From contig OY744525.1 of assembly GCA_963556195.1 (NCBI GenBank), positions 82,380,165 to 82,444,164 on the forward strand: a stretch of DNA of 64,000 nucleotides, written 5' to 3'. The notes beneath the pieces were generated by a model that saw nothing but the letters and a program-made list of their open reading frames with translations, did no database searches and had not been told where the DNA came from. Below are positions 43,859 to 54,685 of the stretch, in pieces; the stretch's first letter is position 1, and each line of letters starts with the position of its first letter. This stretch comes from Sepiola atlantica. Lineage: Eukaryota > Mollusca > Cephalopoda > Sepiida > Sepiolidae. Made by a program: the position numbers and the translations under genes.

Positions 43859-44335
43859 AACATTTGCTTAAAACCCCAAAGACTCAGTTGTCACTTCTCT
43901 GAAAAACCTATCGGAACGAAAATAATCCCAGGCGATTTAAACCCGCGAATACCTAATTTGCAACGTATTTCCATATTAAAAATTACAATCCTTAAGTTTA
44001 TTTAAAGAATGTGAGCATATAAATTTATTTAATAAATACATTATTCAACAGCTGACAAAATATGAATATTAGATTTAAATTTAAAAGTTCATGAACATCT
44101 GTTTGCACCGCCAAATTTACAAAGCCTATATTCAGAACATTACGAAGTTTCCTCGGATGTCCTGTTTGCTCAGCAGGCCGAGAGCAGACCCAAGGCGCTC
44201 CCCCGAATAATGGCGATGGAGAGGTGCACGTAAGATGATATAAGATTTTATTCATTTTCATTGTTTTACGCCACATCAAATATTTTACGTTACCCATTAA
44301 AAATAATTTATTGTATACTATTAAACAAAAGCTGC
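43859..44335. other. Unassigned
   Basis: A minus-strand frame (44025-44429) has a plausible-looking middle (GGAPWVCSRPAEQTGHPRKL) but no recognised domain. Its N-terminal part is the 27-bp tandem repeat. Confidence 0.3.
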
Positions 44336-44337
44336 AA

Positions 44338-44424
44338 AATTCGTCAAACAACATTCTACACACAACATTTTCAAACAACATTCTACACACAACGTTTTCA
44401 AACAACATTCTACAGACAATGTTT
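44338..44424. repeat. 27-bp tandem repeat, three copies
   Basis: Unit AAACAACATTCTACACACA plus ACATTTTC, repeated three times with few changes. Confidence 0.85.
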
Positions 44425-44554
44425 TTCAAACATTTCTTTTTACACGAATTTCAACTATTTTATCACATTTCTACAGAGTTTTGTATTAGTATGTCTTAAA
44501 ATAAAATGGCGGGACTCTGCGTTTGCACCGGAAGTCCATAAATAATAAAGACAA

Positions 44555-44600
44555 CGTATTATTATTATTATTATTATTATTTATTACTATTATTATTTTA
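44555..44600. repeat. ATT trinucleotide run
   Basis: ATT repeats with two imperfections. Confidence 0.9.
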
Positions 44601-44717
44601 CTTTCTAAAATAAAGTAATGTTAATATGGGATTCGGGGATGGGAGCATGAGTACGCATGTATTACTCATTAATTCCCAGGCAACACCAGTGGTGCCCAAC
44701 TTCTCTCTTTCTCTCTC

Positions 44718-44790
44718 ATATATTTATATATATATATATATATATATGTGTATGTATGTGTGTGTTAAGAGGTGGAGAGAGAGAACCTGC
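44718..44790. repeat. TA/GT and GA short runs
   Basis: CTCTCTCATATATT, a TA run, GTATGTATGTGTGTG and GAGAGAGAG follow one another. Confidence 0.75.
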
Positions 44791-45103
44791 TAAGCAGGTT
44801 GCAACAGGTTTAGTTTTCTCGAAGTAGGTGACACGTTACACCTTTACGGCTGTCATGGCGACAATATCGCTGCTTTTCTCTCTGATACCCCAAATTCTGA
44901 AATGGAGCAGACACATTCATTTGCACGGGAACATACATAAATATTCACACGAACACACACCTAGCTTTTTATCGTCTTATTCGCACCCCCCCCCCACCAA
45001 AAAATACCAATAAGTCTACGAAAATGAATCAGCTGTGGGTATTCACTATCGTGGCAGTTCATCATCATGAATGCCTACCTCGACAGAAATGCATGCCACA
45101 TTC

Positions 45104-45186
45104 GAACGGGGTGGGAATGTGGCTCAATGATAGAGAGCTCGCTTTGCATGTCAAAGGTTCAGTCATTGAATTTCGCTCGCCCCTGA
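45104..45186 (+). pseudogene. tRNA-Ala-like (TGC) remnant, possibly SINE-derived
   Basis: GAATGTGGCTCAATGATAGA, then GAGCTCGCTTTGCATGTCAA resembles the D arm, anticodon stem and TGC anticodon loop of tRNA-Ala. The T arm (GTCATTGAATTTCGC) is damaged, and the B box GGTTCGA is lost, so a working gene is unlikely. The GGGG start and CCCC end could pair. Confidence 0.5.
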
Positions 45187-45409
45187 GTTGCCAAAACCAT
45201 TCATCACTTTACATACTCTCGCGTGTAGGGGTCTGGTTTAGGTCATCATATCCGATTCTATTCGAGGAAAATACAGACTATGCTGTGAACAAAAACAATG
45301 TCAAACAACTATATATTAATATATTTCTTGGTGACAGAACAATCTTCACTATTATTTACATAGAATTTTGTTGAATTTAGAAAACTATTATTTCGTTTTC
45401 AGTCCACGC

Positions 45410-46260
45410 AGTAAAGTTTTAGTTGAGATGACTGACAGCGATGCACCAGTGCCTCTCCACCAGTTACACAGGTGGCTGTGTTTAAATATGGGGGATATCC
45501 TGCTGTTCAAAAAGTTGTACTTTGCATCAGTCAAAATTAAAAAATTGATTAAACCGAGAAAGAAGAGAAATAGGAAACTAATGACCATGCACAACGCATT
45601 ACACAAGAAGGGTGATTCTGACCGACTGTGTAAAAAGTAAAAAGAGGACTCGGGAGTATTGTACGTAGCGTGGATGATGAGATACAGGGATTAGAAAGAT
45701 ATATTATACAACATACAGAGAAGCTGATTACCGCTAACAAAAGCACTACAAAGTTGAACTATGCGGGGAGAAACAAAATGGAAAACAAAAAAGGCGAGGA
45801 AAGCAAAATGGTAAAAAAAGAAACTACACGTATGATTAATAAAAACTGACGCACACAGATGCGTGGATATGGCTATGGAAAAGACACATGAACAGAGGAA
45901 ATTCATTGTAAGCCGCTCCAAAAACAACCTGATTAGAATAAACTACATAGAAGTCAAGATAGATAACACCCAAGGAAATAGTAAATGTAGACTCCGTGGA
46001 CAAAGAGACAAAACAATAAGCCATGTCAAAAGTGAAGGCAGCAACTTAGATCAAAAGGAGTCTAAAGACACACTTCTGAACAGGGAAGGTTCTCCGACGA
46101 ACACATTCTGAAGGTGCAAACATATGGCATAGACATAAACTGGGAACAATATTGAGAAATTAAAGGCATATAATATGATGATTGGAAATATGAAGAAGAA
46201 CTGGAAAATAAAAGAGAAGAAATTGGAATAAAAGTGATTTGAAACAGTCACCGAAAGAAG
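45410..46260 (+). pseudogene. Decayed LINE C-terminal region
   Basis: Pieces in different frames form one protein tail: LHQLHRWLCLNMGDILLFKK and ALHKKGDSDRLCKK (45368-45640), then VDDEIQGLERYIIQHTEKL with LITANKS, then EQRKFIVSRSKNNLIRINY, EVKIDNTQGNSKCRL and GQRDKTISHVKSE. The last part looks like a C-x2-C...H...C zinc-knuckle-like end in which one C is R and another is G. LINE proteins with such an end are known from invertebrates; I assign this from general knowledge. At least two frameshifts make it a pseudogene. Confidence 0.6.
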
Positions 46261-46362
46261 CGACGAGTACTTGAAATTCGGGGAGACTTATTCTCACTCA
46301 GACTCAGTTGCTGCTCCGGAATACTTGATAAAGACTCGTGTGAGTAAATAGTAATAGTAGTA

Positions 46363-46387
46363 GTAGTAGTAGTAACAACAACAACAA

Positions 46388-46448
<61 letters not shown>

Positions 46449-46462
46449 GTGTGTGTGTATTT
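46363..46462. repeat. AGT/AAC, TA and GT microsatellites
   Basis: TAGTAGTAGTAG, ACAACAACAACA, a TA run 46395-46445, then GTGTGTGTGTG. Confidence 0.9.
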
Positions 46463-46727
46463 AGGCGGCATTCTTTCATTTTAGCAAATACTGTTAAACA
46501 TAATTAAAAATCGGCTGTTTTTTTTAAATTTGCTTTATTTCTCCCGCTTTTTGTTAATTTGTTTTTGTCACCTAAAGATGATTCGAAAGAAAAATCGAAA
46601 GTGTTTATGATACTCATGGAACAGTTATTATATTTTGGGACATTTTTACGTAAAAAGATTATTAGAAAAATATAAAAAAATAAAAAAGGTATAATCAAGC
46701 AAAAAAAATGTTGTTTAACCATGTTGG

Positions 46728-46730
<3 letters not shown>
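46463..46730. other. No feature recognised
   Basis: AT-rich sequence with A/T runs. Confidence 0.45.
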
Positions 46731-46801
<71 letters not shown>

Positions 46802-46808
46802 TGTGTGT
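46731..46808. repeat. TA then GT compound microsatellite
   Basis: TA run to 46768, GT run to about 46808. Confidence 0.9.
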
Positions 46809-46814
46809 TATGCA

Positions 46815-47212
46815 TTAATTTGCTTTTTGTGGATGCTATTATTTGCGCGGGTAATATTACTAAACATAAGATTTGTTTAGTCCGCGGGGCTTGATATAAA
46901 CTAAGAAAAGCACAAAGTGAAAATCGTCTCAAAATTGTAAGAGAACATAATTGAGACAGCAGATCTTTAACAGATGAATGCCTCCATATCTCATAAGACA
47001 GAGCTATAGCAATAATGATAATTGATAATAACATAAACACAGTATCACTGACCACTAGAAATGTCTCCGACTGGCATCTATTGATTTTTTTATTGATGTC
47101 AATCGGGGACATTTCTGAAGAGCATACCATGTCTCTTAAAGTTATTAAATTAAAATAATTTTGTAGTCTCTTTTTAGAGATTTCATACTCTGTAATGGTA
47201 TCCATTAGGCTC
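46815..47212 (-). other. Unassigned minus-strand frame with hydrophobic segment
   Basis: An open frame of about 130 codons lies outside simple repeat. The first ATG is at 47205, just after an acceptor-like pyrimidine tract ending TTAG (47213-47214). A likely membrane span reads VFMLLSIIIIAIALSY. No family is recognised. A 58-bp hairpin (47058-47115) lies within the frame, which weakens the case for a gene. The frame runs on into the GT/TA repeat without a stop, so a spliced donor would be needed. Confidence 0.25.
47058..47115. repeat. Short inverted repeat (hairpin)
   Basis: GAAATGTCTCCGACTGGCAT on the left pairs with ATGTCAATCGGGGACATTTC on the right, with few mismatches. The centre is T-rich. 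Confidence 0.75.
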
Positions 47213-47215
47213 CTA

Positions 47216-47756
47216 AGAATATAAGGCAAACTGCGCTCGAAAAGAGAAGATGCATAGATAAAAAGAAACAAAAAGGCATAGGAATATAAACGATAAAAAA
47301 AACTTTTAAAAAGTCCTTACATGATTACTGGAGTTCCACACTTTCTCTTCGTTAAAGGTAAGTAAACATAGATATCCGAGTTGACCAGCAGGAAGAAGGA
47401 GAAAAAAAGCGATTTTGTCTAGCAGAAAGTTACGAGAAAATATGCAGGAAAAGAAGGGAAAGAAAGAAACAAACTTTTTTTTGTTTATCCTTTCTACACT
47501 ATGAGAAGTCAAGTCAATCGCAAGAGTGGGTGTTGGGAAAGAGTAATACGGTGATTGTAAAAAAAAGAGGGAACAGGAGATGGCGGTAACGAAACGAAAA
47601 GTTTATGTGGGTGAGAATGACTTCACCATTACAAGGTTGCAGCTTGTCTGGAATGTGGACTAGCTAGCTATCTCCCTATCTATAGAACTCATAATATGTC
47701 TATCTATTTACCTATCTATCTACATACCTCCTTATACACGTATCTATCAATATATT
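47216..47756. other. Unassigned
   Basis: AT-rich sequence with a TATC/TCTA stretch at 47675-47750. No recognised gene. Confidence 0.4.
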
Positions 47757-49015
47757 TATTGTCTAAACTAATTAACCGATCATTACGAATTTTGGAACAC
47801 AACTGCTAAGCGCACGGATAAGTAATGTGGGCTATATTTACTTTAATTTAGTGGTATTGGTGCAGTTTGTGAACCATGTTAAAACCGACTTTTCGTCGGC
47901 ATTTTCCAGCTGTTTACGTAAACAGCAGGAAGATGCCGAATTGAAACGTCCCGGCCTCAAAATCAAAATGAGGCGGCGCCTTTAAAACAGGAAAAAAAAT
48001 AATAAAACAGCATTTAAAGCAAGAAAAAAAATAATAAAACAGCATTTAAAGCAAGAAAAAAAAAACAGTCACTGTATGTAAATTTTATCAAAAAATATTC
48101 GTTTTTTTGACAATGATAATATAATAAAACAACTGTTCTATTTTTTTAAATTTATTTTACAAAAAAGTTTTTTTTTTCAAGAGAAAGTTAAGGTTTGTTT
48201 AATTATTATTTCTTGTACTCGTACAGTTTTTGAACCAGAATGACTAGATTAGGGTTAGGTTATGGTGGTATTTTTTTTTACCTTTTGTAGGGTTAGGGTT
48301 TATGTTTATTGTGAAAAAAAAACAGTTTCTTACATTGGGGTGGGTGCGTTAGGGTTTCCTAGAATTTTTTTTATTTTCAAAATTTTGCAGATATTTTGTT
48401 GGCGTTAGCGCAGACAAATTTTACTATTTACACAATTCGCAATTGAAAATTGTCGCCTGCTGTCTCGCAATCTGATTGGCTAAGCGCTTAGTCAGCTCCC
48501 AGCGGTTTATGTAAACAGCTGGAAGATTCCGACGAAAAGTCGGTTTTAGCATGAGTCACAAACTGTACCAGTACCAATGTAGTTTTATGCAAAGGGACAA
48601 AGAGAGGGTGGAAGCCCTTAACAAAATCAGGTACCTCGGCTTTTTTGTAATTTTAACAATAGGTATTAAACAGCAAATAGTAACTATTCTCTTAATTTCA
48701 AGGGTTTATAAGGAGAATATCGGCGCAACTGCTCATTTAAAATTTAAAATATTTCAAATTTGCATTTCATTTCATTAATAGTCTTTACACACCAATTAAG
48801 CAAGATACTCTGAATTTCAATTTCTTATTAAAACTACATAAGCTTACATTTAAGACATTTTCTAGAATGGAAACTCATGTAATTAATTTTGATGAAATTA
48901 GAATAACGATATAAAGCAAGAGGTTTAATATATTTTGGTTTTAATCTTCGTACGGAACGTAAAAGAGGTGCAAAACTGTTCTGTACGGTACTGGGTCGGC
49001 TATTCTTCTTGTTTC
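47757..49015 (+). repeat. Family A, copy 8, split by a MITE-like element
   Basis: 47757-47851 (AACTAATTAACCGATCATTA, GAATTTTGGAACACAACTGC, GGCTATATTTACTTTAATTT) and 48580-49015 (TAGTTTTATGCAAAGGG, TTTCAAATTTGCATTTCATT, TTAATCTTCGTACGG, TGCAAAACTGTTC) are the two halves of a family A copy. Confidence 0.8.
47852..48579. mobile_element. MITE-like element with long terminal inverted repeats
   Basis: The left end TGGTATTGGTGCAGTTTGTG and the following CATGTTAAAACCGACTTTTC, GTCGGCATTTTCCAGCTGTT match the reverse complement of the right end (TGGTACTGGTACAGTTTGTG, CATGCTAAAACCGACTTTTC, GTCGGAATCTTCCAGCTGTT). Terminal repeats are about 75 bp and total size about 0.73 kb. TAG at both edges (47849-47851, 48580-48582) may be a 3-bp target duplication. 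The interior is A/T-run-rich with no gene. Confidence 0.85.
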
Positions 49016-49423
49016 CTTGCAAGCGAGCATCGTATATTCGATGGAACAATCCGACATCTGATACAAGTCTTATGCAATGAGTAAAGGTTATTTTACACCA
49101 GAAAAAAGATAAAGGAAAATCGCGGAGACAGAACTAATCGACTCCTAAACAATTGTTTAAAGTCCAGCAAAAAAGGTGTCATTTTCCTAATATTTGACTT
49201 ACTAGCTCCAGAGGTCGTAATCATTTACTCCTATGTTTGCAGCACCGTTTAAAAATAGGTTAATGATCACACTTAAAATCTATTAAAACTGTCCACAGAA
49301 TAATGTGAGATATGAACAAAGACCACATGATCCTAGCATGTAAGCGATCCATACCTCACATAAAAGCTGTTCAAGAAGCTGAATGATACTTTAACGAATA
49401 AAACCATCAAGAAATATATTTAT
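49016..49423. other. No feature recognised
   Basis: Unassigned sequence. Confidence 0.45.
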
Positions 49424-49832
49424 ATTATAAAATTGAAAATAGAAGCCTTTATCAATGCAAGATTAATTAAATTTTTTTTAAAACCTTAATCTTATTGAAT
49501 TCGGAATAATATTCCATCATCAGAGTTGACCAGTATTGTGTCATTTTTTTCATAAAAAAACAACAAAAATAAACAAACTTTTTTCCTTTTGTTTTCTTGA
49601 TAGAATGTCCTTGTTATGGTGTATCCGCGGCAATGTCGTTGGCGGTTATGAATTCAAATTCTGGTTGTTGAACGAAGAAAGCATTGGTATGCTCGAAGTT
49701 TAAGAAAATGGGTCGTTCATTTTAAAGCATTGGTGGGTCAGTATTATAAAATTGAAAATAGAAGCCTTTATTAATGCAAGATTTATTTTTTTATTTTTTA
49801 CTTTAATCTTATTAATTTCGGAATAATATTAT
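49424..49832 (+). repeat. Pair of direct repeats, about 95 bp each
   Basis: 49424-49520 and 49743-49832 share TTATAAAATTGAAAATAGAA, GCCTTTAT.AATGCAAGATT and TAATCTTATT.A.TTCGGAAT. They are 319 bases apart. Confidence 0.8.
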
Positions 49833-49994
49833 GTTCATGTTTCATTCCCGAAGAAAATCATCAGGCTAAGTAGTAGTATGAAAATATACTCAAGTAAGAT
49901 ACAGAAAAAAGTTTCATGTTTCATACCAGAGGGAAATCATCAGGCTAATTTCCGGTTTAATCATCAAAAAAAAACTATCAGACTAATATTAGTA
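49833..49994. repeat. Remnants related to the 55.5-kb foldback
   Basis: CATCAGGCTAAGTAGTAGTA, TGAAAATATACTCAAGTAAG and TTCATGTTTCATACC-like pieces occur twice here and resemble the arms at 55536-55708. Confidence 0.5.
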
Positions 49995-50125
49995 TACAGT
50001 TTTTAAATACAATACTTTTGTATTAGCTCTTATAGAGCATACAATCGGGCACTTTATTGGTTTCTTCAACTAATGGTTTATGCTACAAGAGCTAATACAA
50101 AAGTATTTTATTTAAAAACTGTACA
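49995..50125. mobile_element. Small foldback element, about 45-bp arms
   Basis: TACAGTTTTTAAATACAATA, then CTTTTGTATTAGCTCTTATA on the left is mirrored by TACAAGAGCTAATACAAAAG, then TATTTTATTTAAAAACTGTA on the right. The loop is about 40 bases. Confidence 0.85.
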
Positions 50126-50140
50126 TTACAGTGTCTGTTA

Positions 50141-50338
50141 GGTGTACCGGGGTTTCGTCGATCTGGTCATGCCGGGCCTGTGGTATAAACCGGCTTATAG
50201 TGTCAGATAAACTATTCAGCAGCGTTATGCAGGCGAAGACTCCGAAAAAAAAACGCTGCTGAAAAGTTGATATGCCACAATAAGCTTGTTCCTATCTCAG
50301 ACCAGACATGACCAGATTGATGAAACCCAGGTACACCC
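50141..50338. mobile_element. Small foldback element, about 85-bp arms
   Basis: Left GGTGTACCGGGGTTTCGTCG, ATCTGGTCATGCCGGGCCTG up to TTCAGCAGCG pairs, with scattered mismatches, with right CGCTGCTGAAAAGTTGATAT up to ATGACCAGATTGATGAAACC, CAGGTACACC. The whole 198 bp can fold on itself. Confidence 0.85.
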
Positions 50339-50342
50339 AAAA

Positions 50343-50381
<39 letters not shown>

Positions 50382-50382
50382 C
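50343..50382. repeat. CA microsatellite
   Basis: About 18 CA units. Confidence 0.95.
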
Positions 50383-51478
50383 ATTATTTTTTCTTCTATA
50401 TTTTTCTTCATTGTGCACACTTGTGGTGTGAAAGAAAAGTAAAATCGTGTTTATTCGCGCGGTGAGAAACTAGAAAAAAGTGGAAGAAAAAATATGTTGC
50501 TTTGAAATAGGAATTTTATTCCGAAATTATTCCGAAATGCTCAGTTTAAAAAAAAATTATTTAATAAAATAACACATTTTCAATGTTGTTTTTAATTTCT
50601 ATAAAAAATGATCATACGAAAACAATGTTTTAAAAATGTATCTATATTTCTTTTGATTATATATTGATATATAAATCAATGCATCTATCTTTTAATCTAT
50701 CAAATATATATTTCTGTTCATATGCATCGATCCATTTATCTAATAGTTCTATCTGTGCGTGCCTATATATATATGTCGATATAAACTCGACGAAATGTCA
50801 CAGAAATAAGTCTATGTTGATATACCAGATAAGGTAGTTTATGGTCGAAGTGGCCCATTCATGAAAGTCCCAGCTAGTCTGTCAACCTCGCCTATACGAC
50901 TCTATTATCCGATTGTTAAGTGTGTGTCTGTGTGTGCTGACAATGCCAATCAGGTCAAGTGCTTGTCAAATTATGCTGTGATCTAAATTAGACTCTACAT
51001 TAAATAGGTTCGCAAAGAAAGAAATATTGGGACGTGATGATTTAGGTGGAATATATATGTATCGCGATTTTTTATTTTAATACCACGTGTATTTTTGTCA
51101 TCGTAATCGACAAGAGAGAACAAGGTCACTCTTCGTATACATGATCATTTCTACGTATTGCTATAGGCTTGTCATTTTTACTAAGTATTCTACGTACGTA
51201 TGTGTGCTGTGTCTTTATATCTATCGTATCCGATAGGATAAACAATATTTATATTTACGTACGTACGTATGTATCCGGATCATCGCTTGATTATCTTACT
51301 AAATATGCTAAACAATCTGTACAGCTGAATCGCCCGCATACGGTAATATCTACGACCCATTCAAGTAAGGTTTAGATTGTTTGGAGAAAAAAATGACTTT
51401 ACAAATCAAGTTCCATCTAAAAAATATAATGACGAAAATCAAAATTAGTCTCTTCATGCTCGCTATATCTATCTATCT

Positions 51479-51487
<9 letters not shown>
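50383..51487. other. No feature recognised over about 1.1 kb
   Basis: AT-rich, with ATCT/TACG-type short repeats (51185-51275). Confidence 0.5.
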
Positions 51488-51527
<40 letters not shown>

Positions 51528-51627
51528 CTACTGGTTGAATAGTATTGCTATTCTTTTCGCTGCATTTCTTCGTCAATATAGAAAAAGAGAGTAGGACGGG
51601 TTTGATGGTTGAATGTCACTAAACAGA

Positions 51628-51668
<41 letters not shown>
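51480..51668. repeat. CT/TA and GA microsatellites
   Basis: TA run 51487-51525 and GA run 51626-51667, with unique sequence between. Confidence 0.9.
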
Positions 51669-51670
<2 letters not shown>

Positions 51671-52023
51671 GCAAGAGTGATAAAATAAGAGCGGGGTATC
51701 AAAAACAAGAAAAAGAATGATTTAAGTCAAAAGTAATAGACAAAATATTTGCTAAAGATGGGTCACTTATTGAATTAATTACAACAATTAAACTGGGAGA
51801 TTTTTTTTCAAACAAAACCTAGTTCGAGAATTGATGAATATTTTGACATGTATTTTTATGATTAAAATATATAGAAACAAATTTAGGCAAACAAACGTTG
51901 ATTAACTCAGCTTTACAACAACAATATCACTCTTCTAACCTGTCTCTTATCCCCCCCCCCCCCATACACACTTAGGTCGATTTCTACATCTAATATCAGT
52001 GTATGTCAGCGACATAACTTTTC
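51669..52023. other. No feature recognised; C run near 51951-51963
   Basis: Unassigned sequence. Confidence 0.45.
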
Positions 52024-52712
52024 GGTACTACTCCAGATGAAGCGCCTAATTTCCGTGACTGATCGGCGGCAACGATCAGGCAGGTCCCGGAAGCGCCCGA
52101 GAGCTGCCGAGACGAAAACGAGGCTGAAGCAGTGCTGACCGATCAGGTTGCTGCCAATCGTCTGCGCTCAGCACAACAAAACAAGCGGTTGGAAGACCTT
52201 TTGAACTGGCCGCAAACGTATCCGTAAACCCTGACCCTCGACGAGAAAATATATGAAATCACCCCCCCCCCAAAAAAAAAAAATATACAAAAAGATACTT
52301 GCCTAAATATCCTAAGAAAAATAAAAAATACTTCTTTGTTTTATGTTAAAAAAAAAGTTGCCTAAAAATCGTAAAAGAAATAGCATTTACTTCTTTGATT
52401 TATGTAAAAAAAAGACAAAAAAAAATCAAAATGGTTCATTTGGCCCACGGAAAAATTTAAAAAAAAAGTTAATTTATAGTTCTTCAGCTATGGTTCGTTC
52501 ATTTAAAAAAAAAAAATTTTTTTTAAATATATGTATTTTTTTCTTTTGTATTCTTCGTCTTATATTGTCGTCTGCCACTCTTCCATTTTTACGACTTTCA
52601 GTTTTGCTTCAGCCTCGTTTTCGTCTCGGCAGCTCTCGGGCGCTTCCGCGATCTGCCCGATCGTTGCCGTCGAGCAGTCACGGAAATTAGGCGCTTCATC
52701 TGGAGTAGTACC
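52024..52712. mobile_element. Element with 112-bp GC-rich terminal inverted repeats
   Basis: Left arm 52024-52135 (GGTACTACTCCAGATGAAGC, GCCTAATTTCCGTGACTG, GGAAGCGCCCGAGAGCTGCC, GAGACGAAAACGAGGCTGAA) is an almost exact reverse complement of 52600-52712. The left arm continues into a frame reading LTDQVAANRLRSAQQNKRLE, with a stop at 52226-52228. The interior is A/T-run-rich. The GC content of the arms stands out sharply. The charged arginine/glutamate/alanine-rich translation recalls the low-complexity region ahead of Helitron helicases in some invertebrates, a weak inference. Confidence 0.8.
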
Positions 52713-53076
52713 AACTTTTCTTCTCTTATTTTATCGTTGACTTGCTCTTCGCCGTTATACAAACATTTTTCTAAAAATTGTTGAGATCATTCCTTATTTC
52801 GTTTCGTCTTTCCCTCTCCTTTTTTTCTCAACCCCATGTTTTCCAATTGCAAACATTTAAAAATAATATCTCCGTTGTTGTAACAAACCAGCTACTAAGT
52901 AGAATAAATTATAACGCTATATTCATGATATTTTCTTTGTTTACATATATTTTTATATAACTGCCAGTAACCAAGAGAAATCTATTCTTTATAGAAGATT
53001 ATTTCTTTACGCAAAGTGGAAACCGTTATTTCCTCTACTAGAGATCTCGACTTATAAATAGTGGTGTATATATATA
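52713..53076. other. No feature recognised
   Basis: Unassigned AT-rich sequence. Confidence 0.45.
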
Positions 53077-53535
53077 AGTCAAGATGGAAAAGAAAAAAAA
53101 AAGTTTTTATTTTTTATTTAGATTTTAATAAAAATATCTGCATCTAACACATGGTTCTTTGAAGGCATTTTGCCTCTTTCTTTATGTTTAAAATTCTAAA
53201 GATGCTTAAAACAAAAGAACTTTCCCAAATTTATACCTACCAGCGACCATACGCGATTTAAGTTCAATTTAAAAGAGACATTTGTACTGTTAGCCCACAT
53301 AACATCGGACGTCACTTCTAGAAGACCAGAAAGAATTATTACGCATAAAAAAGGTTAATACTTTTTATTTGTCTAAAGCTCTGTCGACGCTTGTTATATC
53401 AAGCGAAATATTAGATAAAAAGTCAAGATGAAAAAGAACAAAAATGTTTTTATTTTTTATTTCGATTTTAATAAAAAAATATCTGCATCTAACACATGGT
53501 TCTTTGAAAGCATTTTGCCTCTTTATGTTTATTAT
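53077..53535 (+). repeat. Pair of direct repeats, about 110 bp each
   Basis: 53077-53186 and 53419-53530 share AAGTCAAGATG, TTTTTATTTTTTATTT, ATCTGCATCTAACACATGGT and TCTTTGAA.GCATTTTGCCTC. They are 342 bases apart. The intervening sequence is unique. Confidence 0.85.
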
Positions 53536-53607
53536 ATATATATATATAATCATCCACAATGCTACCTAGCGAGTTTTTTCCACGTAGTGATTCTAATCCC
53601 GTATATG

Positions 53608-53720
53608 TATATACATACGTAGCTACCAATTCCCCTCGGACCACTGTTAAATTAAGCAACGTTGATTCTGGTGAGTACGTATATGGGTGATCATTTGGGA
53701 ATATCAGATGCTGTATGTAA
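53608..53720 (+). pseudogene. 5S rRNA-derived sequence (pseudogene or 5S-headed SINE)
   Basis: CCACTGTTAAATTAAGCAAC, GTTGATTCTGGTGAGTAC, ATGGGTGATCATTTGGGAAT and ATCAGATGCTGTATG follow the 3' two-thirds of animal 5S rRNA, including the A-box region (TTAAGCAAC) and C box (GGGTGA.C...TGGGAATA). Substitutions are many, so it is not a working gene. SINE3-type elements with 5S heads are known in animals. The sequence downstream to about 54000 could be its body, but no tail or target duplication was found. Confidence 0.75.
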
Positions 53721-54565
53721 AACCCGGTCCCAATGGCATTTCAGTCCGACGGCCCGCTCTCAATCTGTAACTACAACAAACAGTCAGGGCCGTTCGTTCT
53801 GATTTGCGCCTACCAGACACTAGCTGGCGTTGAGCGATGGGTTTCAGATATACGTATTATGTATCTATCTGCCTATTGTACTCAACCGGATAATATCTAT
53901 CTATCTACGTATTCAGTGTTGGTTCAAGAAAGTGTGGTGCCCAATTCGAAACTTGTGAGTCGGACCCACTAATCTACAAAAGCTAAAGAGCGACGCGTGC
54001 TGTACACCTATCCCAGCTAAAAAATCGGTCAGTGCTCGAGGCTCTAATGTTTATAAAAATGCTATAATTAAAATTGTAACGTCAGATGACATTTTTAACG
54101 TTTTATTGCAAGTCAAGGCAAGTACTGACATATTCTCTGTACTGTTGTCTATTAAAACAGTGCAGTTTACACAATTGCCGTTTCTTAAAAAATTGAATGG
54201 TGACAATAAAACTAAAGCAGACAAAAAAACACGCGATTTGAAAATAAAACCTTGGACACTAGATATATGAGGACGCACTGAATAGTTTCACTGCTTCACA
54301 GTATCAAGAAACTTTATGCACAGAGGACACTCATTAATTCAGTATATCGTTCTCCGTTCGAACGTGTGAATGGAGTATGGCTTGAGGCAACGAGTCCAAT
54401 TTGGCCAAATCTGTTTAATTAACTTAACATCGACACATATTAGAAGATAAGCAGCTCAGAGAGATGTTAAAATGAAAAGAAAAAAAAGATATTTGTTAGC
54501 ATCCTAACAACTTGGCTTGACGAAACTCCGCCTTAATAAGTCTTCACGTATATAGCCAAAGTCTT
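53721..54565. other. Unassigned; possible body of a 5S-headed SINE at the start
   Basis: 53721-53970 is less AT-rich (CGGTCCCAATGGCATTTCAG and on) and could belong to the preceding element. The remainder is unrecognised. Confidence 0.35.
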
Positions 54566-54649
<84 letters not shown>

Positions 54650-54653
54650 GAAT
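54566..54653. repeat. TA microsatellite
   Basis: TA run with one ACAT break. Confidence 0.95.
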
Positions 54654-54685
54654 AGATGAAAGGATAAAATAATCCGACGGTATGA

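Noticed and set aside
45104..45186. Functional tRNA-Ala gene
   Set aside because: The T arm and B box are damaged, and pairing in the T stem is lost.
53077..53535. Solo LTR pair of a short LTR element
   Set aside because: The 110-bp direct repeats lack TG...CA ends, primer-binding site and target duplication.
53608..53720. Functional 5S rRNA gene
   Set aside because: Too many substitutions, and no convincing 5' third of the gene.
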